Below are positions 1-9,411 of a stretch of 64,000 nt of DNA, one piece after another. Below the pieces are notes generated by a model. It did no database searches and was not told where the DNA came from. It was given only the letters and a program-made list of their open reading frames with translations. The number at the start of each line of letters is the position of its first letter. Position 1 is the stretch's first letter. Made by a program: the position numbers and the translations under genes. Source of the DNA: Kribbella caucasensis (GTDB lineage Bacteria; Actinomycetota; Actinomycetes; Propionibacteriales; Kribbellaceae); contig NZ_SNWQ01000015.1 in assembly GCF_004361855.1 (NCBI RefSeq), positions 124,001 to 188,000 on the forward strand, given 5' to 3'.

Positions 1-5
1 ACGAC

Positions 6-467
6 GTGGCACGCACCGGCTTCGTCCGGATCGGTGACGCCGAACGCGACCAGGCGGTCTCCCTGCTCAGCGACCACTTCGTCGCCGGCCGGCTGACCCA
101 GGAGGAGTTCGAAGAACGCAGCGGCCTGGCAACCCGCGCCCGGTACGCCGACGACCTGACCCCGCTGTTCGACGACCTACCGGACGGCCAAGACGATCCG
201 CGCACCTGGTCCCCCGGCTCGCCGGCCTGGTCGCCCGCGTGGTCACACGGACGGTCGCGGGGACCCCGCTCCGGCCCGCCACGCTTCCGGCAAGGCCCAC
301 CGCCACCGTTCTTCTTCCTGGCCCCACTCCTGATGCTCGGCCTGGTAGCCGCCGTCGTCATGACCGCCCCCTGGCTCCTCTGGATCCTCTTCTGGGTAGC
401 CCTCTTCGGCGGTAAATGGCAGCACCGCCACCACTACCAACACCACCGCAACCACACCCGAGCATGA
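6..467 (+). CDS. DUF1707 membrane protein
   Basis: The first 60 residues match the DUF1707 pattern common at the N terminus of small actinobacterial membrane proteins (RIGDAERD, then a helix ending LTQEEFEER). A Pro/Ser/Arg-rich linker of about 40 residues follows, then one or two hydrophobic segments near residues 100-135 and a His-rich tail. The molecular role of DUF1707 proteins is not established. The GTG at base 6 is the first usable start, but the window begins five bases earlier, so the true start could lie outside. It ends just before a strong hairpin and faces a small gene on the other strand. Confidence 0.75.
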   Translation: MARTGFVRIGDAERDQAVSLLSDHFVAGRLTQEEFEERSGLATRARYADDLTPLFDDLPDGQDDPRTWSPGSPAWSPAWSHGRSRGPRSGPPRFRQGPPPPFFFLAPLLMLGLVAAVVMTAPWLLWILFWVALFGGKWQHRHHYQHHRNHTRA

Positions 468-496
468 CCCTCAGCGTCCGCTGACCGCTCAACCCA

Positions 497-526
497 GCGC
501 ACCCAGGACCCGAGTCCTGGGTGCGC
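497..526. terminator. Bidirectional intrinsic terminator
   Basis: A perfect 13-bp stem (497-509 with 514-526) closes on a 4-base loop between two convergent genes (6-467 on plus, 563-754 on minus). There is no long T-tract, as is usual in high-GC actinobacteria. Confidence 0.75.
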
Positions 527-562
527 GGGTGTGCTGGCGTGGGGTTCCGGCCGACGCCGCGG

Positions 563-754
563 TCAAACGCCGTGCTCGTTACCCTGCTTGCGCTGGCGGC
601 CGGCGAAATTCCCTGTGACCTTTCCCTTCGGACTGACGACCTGGTCACCCTTCATGCCGCCGCCCGAACCGGCAGCGCGCTTGGCCTTGCGCCCCGGCAT
701 CCAGCCACCGTTCTCCGGATCCTGCCCCTTGTACTTGCCCTTTCCCCATGCCAT
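563..754 (-). CDS. Small basic hypothetical protein, 63 aa
   Basis: A Gly/Lys-rich 63-residue protein beginning MAWGKGKYKGQDPENGGW, with no membrane segment and a strongly positive charge. The start is supported by a GGAGG ribosome binding site about 10 bases upstream of the ATG. It lies 84 bases downstream of the RHS toxin gene on the same strand, where a polymorphic-toxin immunity gene would be expected. However, immunity proteins are usually acidic and larger, so I do not assign that role. I do not recognise the family. The good ribosome binding site and clean terminator placement argue that it is a real gene. Confidence 0.65.
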   Translation of the reverse strand: MAWGKGKYKGQDPENGGWMPGRKAKRAAGSGGGMKGDQVVSPKGKVTGNFAGRQRKQGNEHGV

Positions 755-838
755 CGCTTCACCCCTCCAGAGGTAATACCGCGAGTAGGCCTCTCAAACT
801 ACAACCGCACAAGGTCTCACCCAGCGCCTCTGACCGGA

Positions 839-3800
839 TTACCTCCACCAGCAAGCGCGGTAAGTCGTGATGCGGCAATAGCTGTTCGCGGCGCGCTTCG
901 CTCTGCTGTAGACGGTGCTGCGATACGGGCGACTGCGTCGCCAGATCTTGTATCCGAATCTCCGGAACTTGGGGCGGAGATAGCCGAAGAACCTCTTCTG
1001 GCCGCCCCACCAATCCTTCCTGCCGTTCCAGGCGTCTTGGATTCCCAGGATGTTGCCGGTCACGGCCGAGGCGCAGTTGAGCTTGCCCTTACAACCTCCG
1101 CCGATGGCCTTCCAGAGGCTCTTGGACTTCTGCGCCTTACGAGCGATCCGCACCGCTTTGATCGACTTGCCCAAGGGAAGAAGCGCCAAGAAGTCCAGGC
1201 CCCAACGGTCGTTCCGCCAATGCCAGCGGACATATTCATTGCCGGCTCGGCAGAGCTTCCAGCACCACCTCTTGCCGTCAAGGTCGACCTGGTTGATCGG
1301 ATCCGTCGGATAGGCGTAGGCGTTGGCGCCACCATCGTCGACCGGGTCGGTGCTGCTGAACAGGCCGGACGCGGAGTTGTACAGCCGTGCCCCCATCAGG
1401 ATCAGGTCGGCACCCGACGTCGCGCGCTGCTTGGCACCGAGCCAGCCGTAGGTGATCACTCCGGTGTCAGCGATGGTCTGGGCACTTCCGTATTCGTCGA
1501 AGCTGTTCCATCCGCCCATCGTGGTCGCCGGCCGCCCGTCGGCCGGCAACTCGATGGTGCTGACCACATCCCCGTGCGTGTTCGCCAGGGTCAAGCGGCC
1601 CTTCCCCGCTTGATCGACTGTCAGCGACAGATCGTCGCCAATCAGTTCGGCGTAGCGGGTGGTGTTGGTGCCTTCGGTGACCCAAGTCGGGTTGTCGGTG
1701 GTGTCGGCGTAGTGCCGCACCTTTTGGCTGGACCCTGAAGAATCGGTCACCGTCTCGACCGAGCGGCGGTCCAGGGTGTCGAGGGTGAAGGTTGTGGTGG
1801 AGCCGCCCTGGGTGATGGAGCGGGCCAGGTCATTGTCGTAATACCCCAGGGTGATGTCGCCGTCGGCCGGTTTGGGGGCATCCGAGGCCGGCAGTGTGGT
1901 GGTGCGGCCGAGAGCGTCGTACGTGTAGGTGCCGACGCCGTTCGCCCCGGTGACCGGCCTGTCCGCGGTGTCGAACGCCCGGGAGATCGTCGTGGCACCG
2001 GAGGTGGAGCAGGCGCCGTCGGCAGCCGCGGGAGCAGTGGACTTGGTCAGGCGGTTGTCGTTGCCGTCGAAGCCGTACGTCCGGGTGACGCAACCGGGAG
2101 CCTGGGTCGGATCGGTGACGTCCACGCCGGTGGTTGCGGCGGTGCGGTCTTGGACCTGGGTCAGGCGGCCGATGCTGTCGTACGCGTAGGAGCGGTTGTA
2201 ACCGATTGCGTCTCCAGGAGTGTCGCCGGTGGAGCCGGTAAAGGCGGTGCCGTCGGGGGTCCATTCGTGTGTGACCTGGCCGCTTACGTCGTTCTCGAGG
2301 GACCAGGAGAGCCAGGGCCCGTCGGGATCGACTGTGGTGGAGCCGTCCTCGTTCAGCGTCGTGATCTGGCCGGTGTAGCGGAGGCCGGTGGGTTCGCCGA
2401 CGTTGTCGAGGTCGTTGTGCTGGGTGATACCGCCCGGCAGTTTCTGCACGGTCATCGCACCGCCCGCATCGTAGGCGCCTGTCGACGACCAGGTGGAGCC
2501 TGCGGTGGTTACCTCGACCTTGGTGGGTAGACCCCGGTGCTCGGCCTTTCCGGCGGCGTCGGTGCCGTCGTACGTGTAGCGGGTTGAGCCGTTGGAGTCG
2601 GTGACCGTGGCTACCGATCCGGCGGCGTCGTAGACCGTTGTGGTTGGTTGCTCGCCGAAAGGCTGGTAGGTGGTGGCACGCCCCCAGGTGTCGAAGCCAG
2701 TGGTGACAGTCGTCGTCGTGTTGTCGGCTGCCTTGGCCGTGACGGCCGTGGCTTGACCGGTCGTGGAGTCGTAGGTGGTGGTCTTCTCTGTGTTCGGGTT
2801 CGAGCTGGAGACGCCGAGGACCGTGGTCTTGGTGGTCTGCGGGCGGCCGTCCAGTAGGTACGTCGTGGCCAGGGTACGGGTGACCGAGGCGGAGGTTTCG
2901 ACGACGGTCTTGGGGGCGAGCAGGTAGGTGAAGTTGCTCGTCGTCGTGGTTGGCAGCGGCGGGGTTGCGCCGGTGCTCGAGGCCGGGACCGCGGCCGGGT
3001 AGGTCCTGCAGATCAGGCCGGCCCATTGGGGCTTGGCGCCGCACTCCGGGATCACTGAGTTGGCGGCGGTGGTGTAGTAGACGGTCTTCGTCGTGCCCGC
3101 GTCCGCGCCGCTGGAGTTCGGCTGACGGGTGTCGATGACGCGTCCCTCGGCGTCGTACCGGCTGATCTTGACGCTGTCGCCGGTGGTCTCGTTGCGTGGT
3201 CCGGCCGGATTCGCGTCGGTGATGACTCGGCCGGCCAGGCCGAGCGCCCAGCCGGAAGGGTCACCGCTGACCGGCGGGTCGTAGTCGGTGAGGGTGCGGG
3301 AGATGACCTGGTCGGTCCCGGCACCGGGATCGAAGGCCGAGGTGGTCTCCGTCGTCGGCAACCGGTACGGCAGCGTCGTGTCGGGGTTGATCCCGGCGTT
3401 CGGCGCGAACTCGTCGAAGTCGAAGTGGGTGTGGGTGCGGACCCATCGCACGCTGCCGTCCTTCAAAGTGGCGAACCGCGACGGGCCGTAGGTGTCGGTG
3501 ACGAGCGTCCCGGCCGGCGTGACGACGGTACCGGCGGCGTTCTTGACGTCGGCGTTGTAGACCGACACCGAGGCGAGCTGGTCCACCGCCGCACCCGCCG
3601 GAAGCGACTCGTCGATCACCGAGCGCAGAGCACGCTCGTCGAGCTCGCGGACCACGTTGCCTTGCTCGTTGTAATCGGTTGAGGTGTATTGCCAGTCACC
3701 AGCGCCGTACTTCGCGGCGTTGACCGTATAGCCGGCCGCATCGGTGTACTGCAGATCGGCGTACTGCCAGTCGTCAGCAGTCGGCGTACCGGCGACCGGG

Positions 3801-6800
3801 TGGTCCGGTCCGAACACGCCGAACCCGAACGCGGGTGCCGCCTTCTGGTTCCAGCGCGCCACCGAGGTGGTCGAGAGATCCGGAAGACCCGCACCCGACA
3901 GCGGTACGTCGTACACGAACCTCGCCAACGTCGCCATACCACCGGCCGGATCACCTGCTGGGCGATCGCGCTTCACCGTGTCGAGCTTCTCCCGCTGATC
4001 GACCGTCACGTAGTTGAGCTGGTACGGGACCTGCCCGGCCGGCTTCACCGACGTCAGGTGGTTCGCCGAGTTGTAGGTGTACTCCGTGGACAGGTTCGAC
4101 CGCGGATCGGTCACCTTGGTCAGGAGAGCATTGACGTCATAGGTGTAGGCAGCGACCTTGATCGAGTCCATCGCGGCACCACCGGCCTTGTCCGGGTTGT
4201 AGATGTCGAGCCACGCTTCGCTCAACCGCACACGGGTCGCGCCGATCGTCGTGTACACGAATCGCAGCGCACGGCATCCGGCGTTCATGCCGGTCAGCGG
4301 TGGCTTGGTCGGGTCGTACGCGGCGCAGGTGACACCCGGCGGCGCCGGCGACAGGATCCGAACCACCCGGCCGTCGCCGTCATAGGCGAATGTGGTCTTG
4401 GCCGCGATCCCAGGCTCGGCGATCGTCTCCGGCCGGAACAACGTCGGCGCCGAGGTGGTCGGTGCGGCGGCCGCCTTCCAGGTCGTGACGGCGCCGTCGT
4501 CCTCGGTGTAGGACAGCATCGTCGACGCCCCGGTCCCGGACACGGTCAGCTTCGATCCGTCCAGCTCGGTGTCCTCGTCCGCCGGAACCCAGGCGCCGAG
4601 TTCGAACGCGGCACCCGCACGCCGCAGTCCCGACGGAGACTCGAAGATCAGGCTCGTGCCGTCGCCGTCGACCAGCGCGATCGTGCCGTCGACCTTCGTG
4701 GAGTCGACCACCTGCATGCCCGCGGCACCCGCCTCCGCGCCGTCGAACTGGGCGACCCAGCCCTGACCGAACGCGCCGTCGATGTTGTTGGTCGGCCCCG
4801 CGTACGTCGAGTGCGACCGCGAGATCGACAGGTCACCGGTGTACCCCGGCACCGAGACATCGGTGGCGTCGGTGTTGAACTCACCGGTCCACAGCGCTAC
4901 CTGTCCGGGCCCGGCCGCGGCAGTCGGGAAACCGTTGCCGAAGGCATGCGGTAGCCGCTGGATCGTGGTGTTCGGAGTCTGCGACCAGGTGCACTGGGTC
5001 GACGAGGTGTAGGTGAAGCAGACCTGTACGTCGAGCAGAACCGGAACCCTGTCGTTCAGTGTCGTCGGCTGCATCCCGGCCGTGTTGGGATCGGAGTCGA
5101 GGAAAGCGTCGACCTTCGCGCTGTTGGCATCCCACAGCGTGGAGACACTGACTCCACCGGCGCCCTTGTCGTTGACGGTGAGAGCAGTGGCGTGCTCGTT
5201 CCAGCCCACCGTGTCGTCGGCGTTGCCGTAGCCCGAGACGCGCCAGCGAACGTGGGCCGCCACCGAACTGGACTGCCCCTTGGGCGGACCGGAGGCGGCG
5301 ATCCGGACCGTGCTGGTCGTCGTGGTCCGCGGGTTCGCGACCGGCGAGGTCATCCCGGAGCCACCCCAGCCGAAACTGTGCGTCCGGGCGCTCGACAGCC
5401 GGCCGGCGGGCGTCTCCGCGACCGCGCTGATCACGTGCAGGCCGGCGACCGACTGGGGAATGGTCACGGTCGTCTTGGCGATCGCCGGATCGGTCGACTG
5501 GCGGATCTTGATCCGCCCTGCTTCACCGCCTTCGTCGTAGTTAGGGTACGGCTGGCCGTCGACGGTGACTCGGATGTAGCCGGGTGCCGAGTATCCGGTG
5601 CCGGTCGCACTGATCGTGCAGGTCACGTCGGTGGCCGGTTCGCTGTCCTGCCAGGTGCCGTCCTGGTACGGCGGCGGGCAGTCGATCGTCGGCGGTGCCG
5701 CAGGCTGACTGCCGATCCTCAGAGCCGTCCAGTCGGTCCACGGGCTGTCGACCCGGCCGTCGTTGGTCTTGGCCCGGATGTAGATCTGAGTGTTCTCCGG
5801 CAGATCCGAACTGGGTCGGCAGCCGGCCTCCGTGCCCGAGGCATAGACCGACGAGGTGCAGGTCGCCTTCAGCGTGTTCGGCCCGACGGTCGCGCTGTCG
5901 TGGAACTCGTAGACGTACTTGACGGTGTTGCCATCCGGGTCGGTCGCCTTCGTCTTCACCCACGGCCGGAGGTTTGGGGAGTAGATCGTGCCGAAGAAGA
6001 CCTCACCGATCGGGCGATAGGCGATCGCCTCGCTCGGGTTGACCTTGGCCGGCGTTGCCGGGGGACGGTTCCAGGTGAGGGAGATGTAGGGATCGGCGGG
6101 GCCCTCGGTGGAGTAGAACCGTTTCCACGAGTTCGCATCCGCCTCGTTCGCGGCCTTCAGCGCGACTCCCGCTGTCGGGTAGGTGACATCTGACCAGAAC
6201 CGCGCCAGGCCGGTCATCGGGATGTAGATCCGGTCGGCTGCGCAGGCGCTCGAGAAGCCCTTCGCGGCCGACACCGAACCCCACACCTGGATGCTCGTGG
6301 TCGGCTGCGCGGTCCACCGCGTCGAGGTGGTCGCTGGATTCGCCGAATGCACGTTGACCACCGTCGGCGTACACGTCACCGAGCCGTACTGCATCAGTGA
6401 CAGGTGCGCCGAGACGATGTCCTTGCCGATGAACGGCGCGGTCGGGAAGTTCAGGAACGACCGCTCCGTGACCGTCCCGTTCTTACCGACCCGCAGATCC
6501 ACCGTCGACGACAGGTCCGACGTGAAACCACTTTGGACGAAGGTGTCGAACGTCGCCATCACCGGCGTGTTCGCGTACGTCGGGTCCACCGTCACCGGGA
6601 ACACCCGCGTCGGGTCCAGCAACCACTTCGCGTCCGGAGCGATCACCAAGGTCGCCTTGCCAGGCGACACCTTTTCCACGGTTACGTTCACCGCGGCCTT
6701 GTGCGAAGGCTCACCAGTGACCCCGTCGATCGCGGCGTCCCACATGAAACCGATCGGGATCCGCGACCGCACCACGTTCTTCGCGTCGACGAACTCGATC

Positions 6801-7501
6801 GTGCCGTCCTTGAGCTGCCGCGGCGTCAAACCCTTGGTACGCAAGGGGATCCGCCACACGGGCGCCGCAGCCGGCCGATGCTTGAGGATGAAGTCGTTCT
6901 CGAAACCGTTGCGGCGGGCATCCAAGACAAGGTCTACACCCGGCTGTACGTCGGCGTACGTCGCCTTGGTCCCGTCGAGGGTCGGCTCGGGCAGCTTCCA
7001 GGGCGAGATCCACTCCACTCGCTGGCCCGCGCCGGTATCGGACGACGCGAACACCTGCCCGGTCGCCGCATTGCGTTTGCCCAGCTGCAGGCCACGTTGG
7101 TGACCGCGCGGCGCAACCGAACCGTCGATCCCCTTCTGCAAAGTCAGGTCGATGTCCTGCCATCCGCCCGAAGCGGTCTTGAACCGGATCGGCGCAGCAT
7201 GCGCGTCTGTGGTCATCGTGCCGTCCGGGTTCGACCAGGTGGTCGAGGTCTCGGTCCGCATCGACTCGACCTCGACCCGGCTGCCCTGCGACCGCGCCGT
7301 CACCGACGCCGACAGGACATCCGGACGCGAAACCACCTTCGGTTCCGCGGGTTTCGGGTCGGCCGACGGGACGGCGGCCTCGGCCGGGTCAGTGTGGTTC
7401 GCCTCAATCCCGGCTATTAGCAGAGCCAACGAGACCACCGCAGCGGTGAATCTCGGGAACTTCTGCAGGCGGGCACGCTGCGATCGATCCAGGACGAACA
7501 C
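839..7501 (-). CDS. Secreted RHS/YD-repeat polymorphic toxin
   Basis: A 2220-residue protein. A hydrophobic segment near residues 20-35 followed by an Ala-rich stretch fits Sec export. A DNRLRE-type domain lies near residues 318-480. Many YD repeats follow (for example RSYAYDSIGRLTQV and YTYDALGRTTTL), then the RHS-associated core ending RLYNSASGLFSSTDP, the hallmark that precedes a variable toxic tip. The tip is the last 143 residues and is extremely cationic (about 36 Lys/Arg against 5 Asp/Glu), with six Cys and many Trp. I recognise no toxin family in it. RHS shells are known to encapsulate and release such tips. The GTG at 7501 is preferred to a TTG six bases earlier because a GGGGG motif sits six bases before it. 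No obvious immunity gene follows. Confidence 0.9.
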   Translation of the reverse strand: MFVLDRSQRARLQKFPRFTAAVVSLALLIAGIEANHTDPAEAAVPSADPKPAEPKVVSRPDVLSASVTARSQGSRVEVESMRTETSTTWSNPDGTMTTDAHAAPIRFKTASGGWQDIDLTLQKGIDGSVAPRGHQRGLQLGKRNAATGQVFASSDTGAGQRVEWISPWKLPEPTLDGTKATYADVQPGVDLVLDARRNGFENDFILKHRPAAAPVWRIPLRTKGLTPRQLKDGTIEFVDAKNVVRSRIPIGFMWDAAIDGVTGEPSHKAAVNVTVEKVSPGKATLVIAPDAKWLLDPTRVFPVTVDPTYANTPVMATFDTFVQSGFTSDLSSTVDLRVGKNGTVTERSFLNFPTAPFIGKDIVSAHLSLMQYGSVTCTPTVVNVHSANPATTSTRWTAQPTTSIQVWGSVSAAKGFSSACAADRIYIPMTGLARFWSDVTYPTAGVALKAANEADANSWKRFYSTEGPADPYISLTWNRPPATPAKVNPSEAIAYRPIGEVFFGTIYSPNLRPWVKTKATDPDGNTVKYVYEFHDSATVGPNTLKATCTSSVYASGTEAGCRPSSDLPENTQIYIRAKTNDGRVDSPWTDWTALRIGSQPAAPPTIDCPPPYQDGTWQDSEPATDVTCTISATGTGYSAPGYIRVTVDGQPYPNYDEGGEAGRIKIRQSTDPAIAKTTVTIPQSVAGLHVISAVAETPAGRLSSARTHSFGWGGSGMTSPVANPRTTTTSTVRIAASGPPKGQSSSVAAHVRWRVSGYGNADDTVGWNEHATALTVNDKGAGGVSVSTLWDANSAKVDAFLDSDPNTAGMQPTTLNDRVPVLLDVQVCFTYTSSTQCTWSQTPNTTIQRLPHAFGNGFPTAAAGPGQVALWTGEFNTDATDVSVPGYTGDLSISRSHSTYAGPTNNIDGAFGQGWVAQFDGAEAGAAGMQVVDSTKVDGTIALVDGDGTSLIFESPSGLRRAGAAFELGAWVPADEDTELDGSKLTVSGTGASTMLSYTEDDGAVTTWKAAAAPTTSAPTLFRPETIAEPGIAAKTTFAYDGDGRVVRILSPAPPGVTCAAYDPTKPPLTGMNAGCRALRFVYTTIGATRVRLSEAWLDIYNPDKAGGAAMDSIKVAAYTYDVNALLTKVTDPRSNLSTEYTYNSANHLTSVKPAGQVPYQLNYVTVDQREKLDTVKRDRPAGDPAGGMATLARFVYDVPLSGAGLPDLSTTSVARWNQKAAPAFGFGVFGPDHPVAGTPTADDWQYADLQYTDAAGYTVNAAKYGAGDWQYTSTDYNEQGNVVRELDERALRSVIDESLPAGAAVDQLASVSVYNADVKNAAGTVVTPAGTLVTDTYGPSRFATLKDGSVRWVRTHTHFDFDEFAPNAGINPDTTLPYRLPTTETTSAFDPGAGTDQVISRTLTDYDPPVSGDPSGWALGLAGRVITDANPAGPRNETTGDSVKISRYDAEGRVIDTRQPNSSGADAGTTKTVYYTTAANSVIPECGAKPQWAGLICRTYPAAVPASSTGATPPLPTTTTSNFTYLLAPKTVVETSASVTRTLATTYLLDGRPQTTKTTVLGVSSSNPNTEKTTTYDSTTGQATAVTAKAADNTTTTVTTGFDTWGRATTYQPFGEQPTTTVYDAAGSVATVTDSNGSTRYTYDGTDAAGKAEHRGLPTKVEVTTAGSTWSSTGAYDAGGAMTVQKLPGGITQHNDLDNVGEPTGLRYTGQITTLNEDGSTTVDPDGPWLSWSLENDVSGQVTHEWTPDGTAFTGSTGDTPGDAIGYNRSYAYDSIGRLTQVQDRTAATTGVDVTDPTQAPGCVTRTYGFDGNDNRLTKSTAPAAADGACSTSGATTISRAFDTADRPVTGANGVGTYTYDALGRTTTLPASDAPKPADGDITLGYYDNDLARSITQGGSTTTFTLDTLDRRSVETVTDSSGSSQKVRHYADTTDNPTWVTEGTNTTRYAELIGDDLSLTVDQAGKGRLTLANTHGDVVSTIELPADGRPATTMGGWNSFDEYGSAQTIADTGVITYGWLGAKQRATSGADLILMGARLYNSASGLFSSTDPVDDGGANAYAYPTDPINQVDLDGKRWCWKLCRAGNEYVRWHWRNDRWGLDFLALLPLGKSIKAVRIARKAQKSKSLWKAIGGGCKGKLNCASAVTGNILGIQDAWNGRKDWWGGQKRFFGYLRPKFRRFGYKIWRRSRPYRSTVYSRAKRAANSYCRITTYRACWWR

Positions 7502-7614
7502 TGGCAACCCCCAAGGGCCTCACGCCGACCGGGGCGACTTCGACGACCGGGACAGATCGTCGAGCGGGTCAGCGACCCAACCATCGCCTACCCGGCCGTG
7601 CTCGTTACCCAAAC

Positions 7615-7628
7615 TGCAACTAGTTGCA
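7615..7628. promoter_or_regulatory. 14-bp palindrome in divergent intergenic region
   Basis: TGCAACTAGTTGCA is a perfect palindrome in the 306-base gap between the divergent RHS toxin and lipoprotein hydrolase genes. It is a plausible operator for either gene. Apart from this, the gap holds no gene that I can support. Confidence 0.35.
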
Positions 7629-7807
7629 ACCGAGCTTGACTTTCGGCCTTGGACTCCGGTTCCGCAGCGAGTCCGTCCGCCGCCGGACCACTCCCGGCCA
7701 GTGGCTCTCCGGCGTCCGCTTGGACCCGAGTCAGCACTTCACCGCATAGCGCGGTGTAGGGGATCCTGGTCCGGCTCACATTTGCTATAGCGCGCTTGGA
7801 GGCGTTC

Positions 7808-8581
7808 GTGCTGAATGTCGGTCGGTCCGCGGTACTCGTCCTCCTCCTCGCGCTCGGAATGGCCGGATGCGGGTCCGGGTCAGATCCAGCCGAGCCGGCA
7901 CCGACGTCGCCGACCTCGCCGACAACACCCAGCTCGGCCGGGATGCTGGCTGCGTGCACGCCCGAGGGCGCGAAGGCGTTCACTGCACCTGTTGCCGGCG
8001 GCACCGCGGTCAGCGGCCTGCAGCTGGGGGACGCCGCCCGGGCCGTCGTGTTGTCCTACGAGTGGGGCGGATCGCCCTGCGACTGGTTCGAAGTCGCAAC
8101 CGAGCTTGTCGCCCGCGGCTACCGGGTCGCACTGTGGGAATACGGCACCCTGACCGGCTTGGATCGAATCAAGGAACTGCAGGCCGTCGTGGACCAGGTC
8201 CGGGACGCCGGCGCGACCGAGGTTGTGCTGGCCGGCGGCTCGGTCGGCGGCTGCGTATCCATGATCGGCGGCTCCATGATCACCCCGGCAGTCTCCGGTG
8301 TCGTGGTGTTGAGCTGCGCTTCCTGGTACGACGTACAGCACCGGTTGCCGACCACGCCGCTGGCCGCCAAGCTCCGGTTGCCGACGCTATATCTAGCCGG
8401 TGACGGCGACACCCTGCCGGTCTCCGAGGTACGCAAGGACTTCGCCGCCATACCAGCCAAGGACAAGAAGCTGGTCATCGTCGCGGACTCCTCCGCCCAC
8501 GGCGTCGAGCTCCTCTCCAATACCGAGGCAGCGGCCACGAAACCAGCCCTGTTCGCCTTCCTGGACCGAGTCAGCCGCTGA
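7808..8581 (+). CDS. Lipoprotein alpha/beta-hydrolase
   Basis: The N terminus is a lipoprotein signal peptide with a lipobox ending GMAGC, then a Thr/Ser/Pro linker and an alpha/beta-hydrolase fold. The nucleophile elbow reads GGSVGG, with a candidate acid in AGDGDTLP and a candidate His in SSAHGVE, so the triad looks complete. It should be tethered to the outer face of the membrane. The substrate is unknown. The start is set at GTG 7808, with GGAGG five bases upstream. An in-frame TTG at 7796 overlaps that ribosome binding site and is less likely. The protein is 257 residues. It is transcribed away from the RHS toxin gene. Confidence 0.82.
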   Translation: MLNVGRSAVLVLLLALGMAGCGSGSDPAEPAPTSPTSPTTPSSAGMLAACTPEGAKAFTAPVAGGTAVSGLQLGDAARAVVLSYEWGGSPCDWFEVATELVARGYRVALWEYGTLTGLDRIKELQAVVDQVRDAGATEVVLAGGSVGGCVSMIGGSMITPAVSGVVVLSCASWYDVQHRLPTTPLAAKLRLPTLYLAGDGDTLPVSEVRKDFAAIPAKDKKLVIVADSSAHGVELLSNTEAAATKPALFAFLDRVSR

Positions 8582-8590
8582 CCAACGACA

Positions 8591-8755
8591 TGCCCACGAA
8601 GCTGGCTCGGCGGCGACGTCCCGATGTGGTGGTGCCACGCCGATGCATCCACGACGCGAACCTGGATCGAGCGCGCCGGTCTCGTGGTGGAGCAAGAAGA
8701 ATTCATTCCCGAAAGCCCCAGCGGCCACACCCTTCTCTGGGCCAGCCGAGCCTGA
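8591..8755 (+). pseudogene. 3' remnant of a SAM methyltransferase
   Basis: One frame, open without a start codon, translates to a stretch containing VPMWWCHADAST, then AGLVVEQEEFIPE and GHTLLWASRA before a TGA at 8753-8755. This resembles the C-terminal end of actinobacterial class I SAM-dependent methyltransferases (the WWSHADA...GH.LFWA pattern). Only about the last 50 codons survive. The 5' part is absent, because the preceding DNA is the end of the lipoprotein hydrolase. It is the first of two damaged genes immediately outside the tRNA-derived repeat at 9368. Confidence 0.6.
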
Positions 8756-8812
8756 GGCGCCTCCGCATCGGGACTATCGCATCGCGGTCAAACGCCCGAT
8801 AGGATCCGACGC

Positions 8813-9314
8813 GTGGATGATGCTCCTAGCTTGGCGACTTGGCTGGGCCGGCTGCAGGAAGCGTCCTTCAGCCAGGCCGGGCAGGCGGTGCGCAAGGCGT
8901 ACCCGCCGGAGCGGCGGATGACCGGACTACAGCTGGCCGAGTACCTGGGGCGCCGAACATATGCGCTCGCGTCCTCCACCCCGGCCCGACGGCCGTGCGC
9001 ACGCCGCACCGACGCTGTTCTCGGTATACGCGGAGGCGTTCTGGCTCCCCACGGTCGGCGGGGCGACCCGGCTCCGCAACGTACAGGCCCATCCGTGGCT
9101 CGCGCTGTCCGTACTCGAGGGCGAGCACGACACCCACGCCGCGGTGCTCACCGAAGGCCCGGCCGAGGTGCTGACGACGGTCCCGGCGTACGTCCAGGAC
9201 GTCACCGAGCTGCGCAACGGCGGCGGCAGCCTCGACTGGGCAGCGGCCTGGCTGCGATTGACCCCGCAGCGGCTATTCAGCTTCGCCGAGCGCTCCTGGC
9301 AGGAATCCTCGTAG
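8813..9314 (+). pseudogene. Frameshifted PPOX-class flavin enzyme
   Basis: The N-terminal part (from GTG 8813) carries MTGLQLAEYLGRRTYALASS. The remainder is in another frame and reads PDGRAHAAPTLFSVYAEAFW and onward to QESS. Together they match a pyridoxamine-5'-phosphate-oxidase-like split-barrel protein. Removing one C from the CCCC run at 8979-8982 restores the family motif STRPDGRAH, so a single-base insertion explains the break. It is either a true frameshift mutation or a base-calling error. Repaired, the protein would be about 166 residues, a normal length for the family. It would bind FMN or F420, but the substrate is unknown. Confidence 0.7.
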
Positions 9315-9367
9315 AACACGCGCTAGCACGGCCCGTCCAACACCGGCCGGAGTAACACAATCACAGC

Positions 9368-9411
9368 GGTGGGGCGGGTGGGACTCGAACCCACGACCCA
9401 GGGATTATGAG
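9368..9411. repeat. Orphan 44-bp tRNA 3'-half repeat (att-like)
   Basis: These 44 bases are identical and in the same orientation to 15905-15948, the part of the minus-strand tRNA(CAU) gene from anticodon loop to 3' end. The match stops inside the anticodon loop, a typical crossover region for tyrosine integrases. Bases beyond 9411 read like an unrelated, degenerate tRNA 5' half. I read this as the distal attachment site left by an integrated element. Confidence 0.75.

Noticed and set aside
7588-8004. A 138-residue minus-strand frame opposite the lipoprotein hydrolase start
   Set aside because: It is antisense to the lipoprotein signal region and has no ribosome binding site or motif.
9369-9411. 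A second tRNA gene at the orphan repeat
   Set aside because: Only the 3' half matches. No acceptor 5' strand or D-arm that pairs is present, so it is a repeat and not a functional tRNA.
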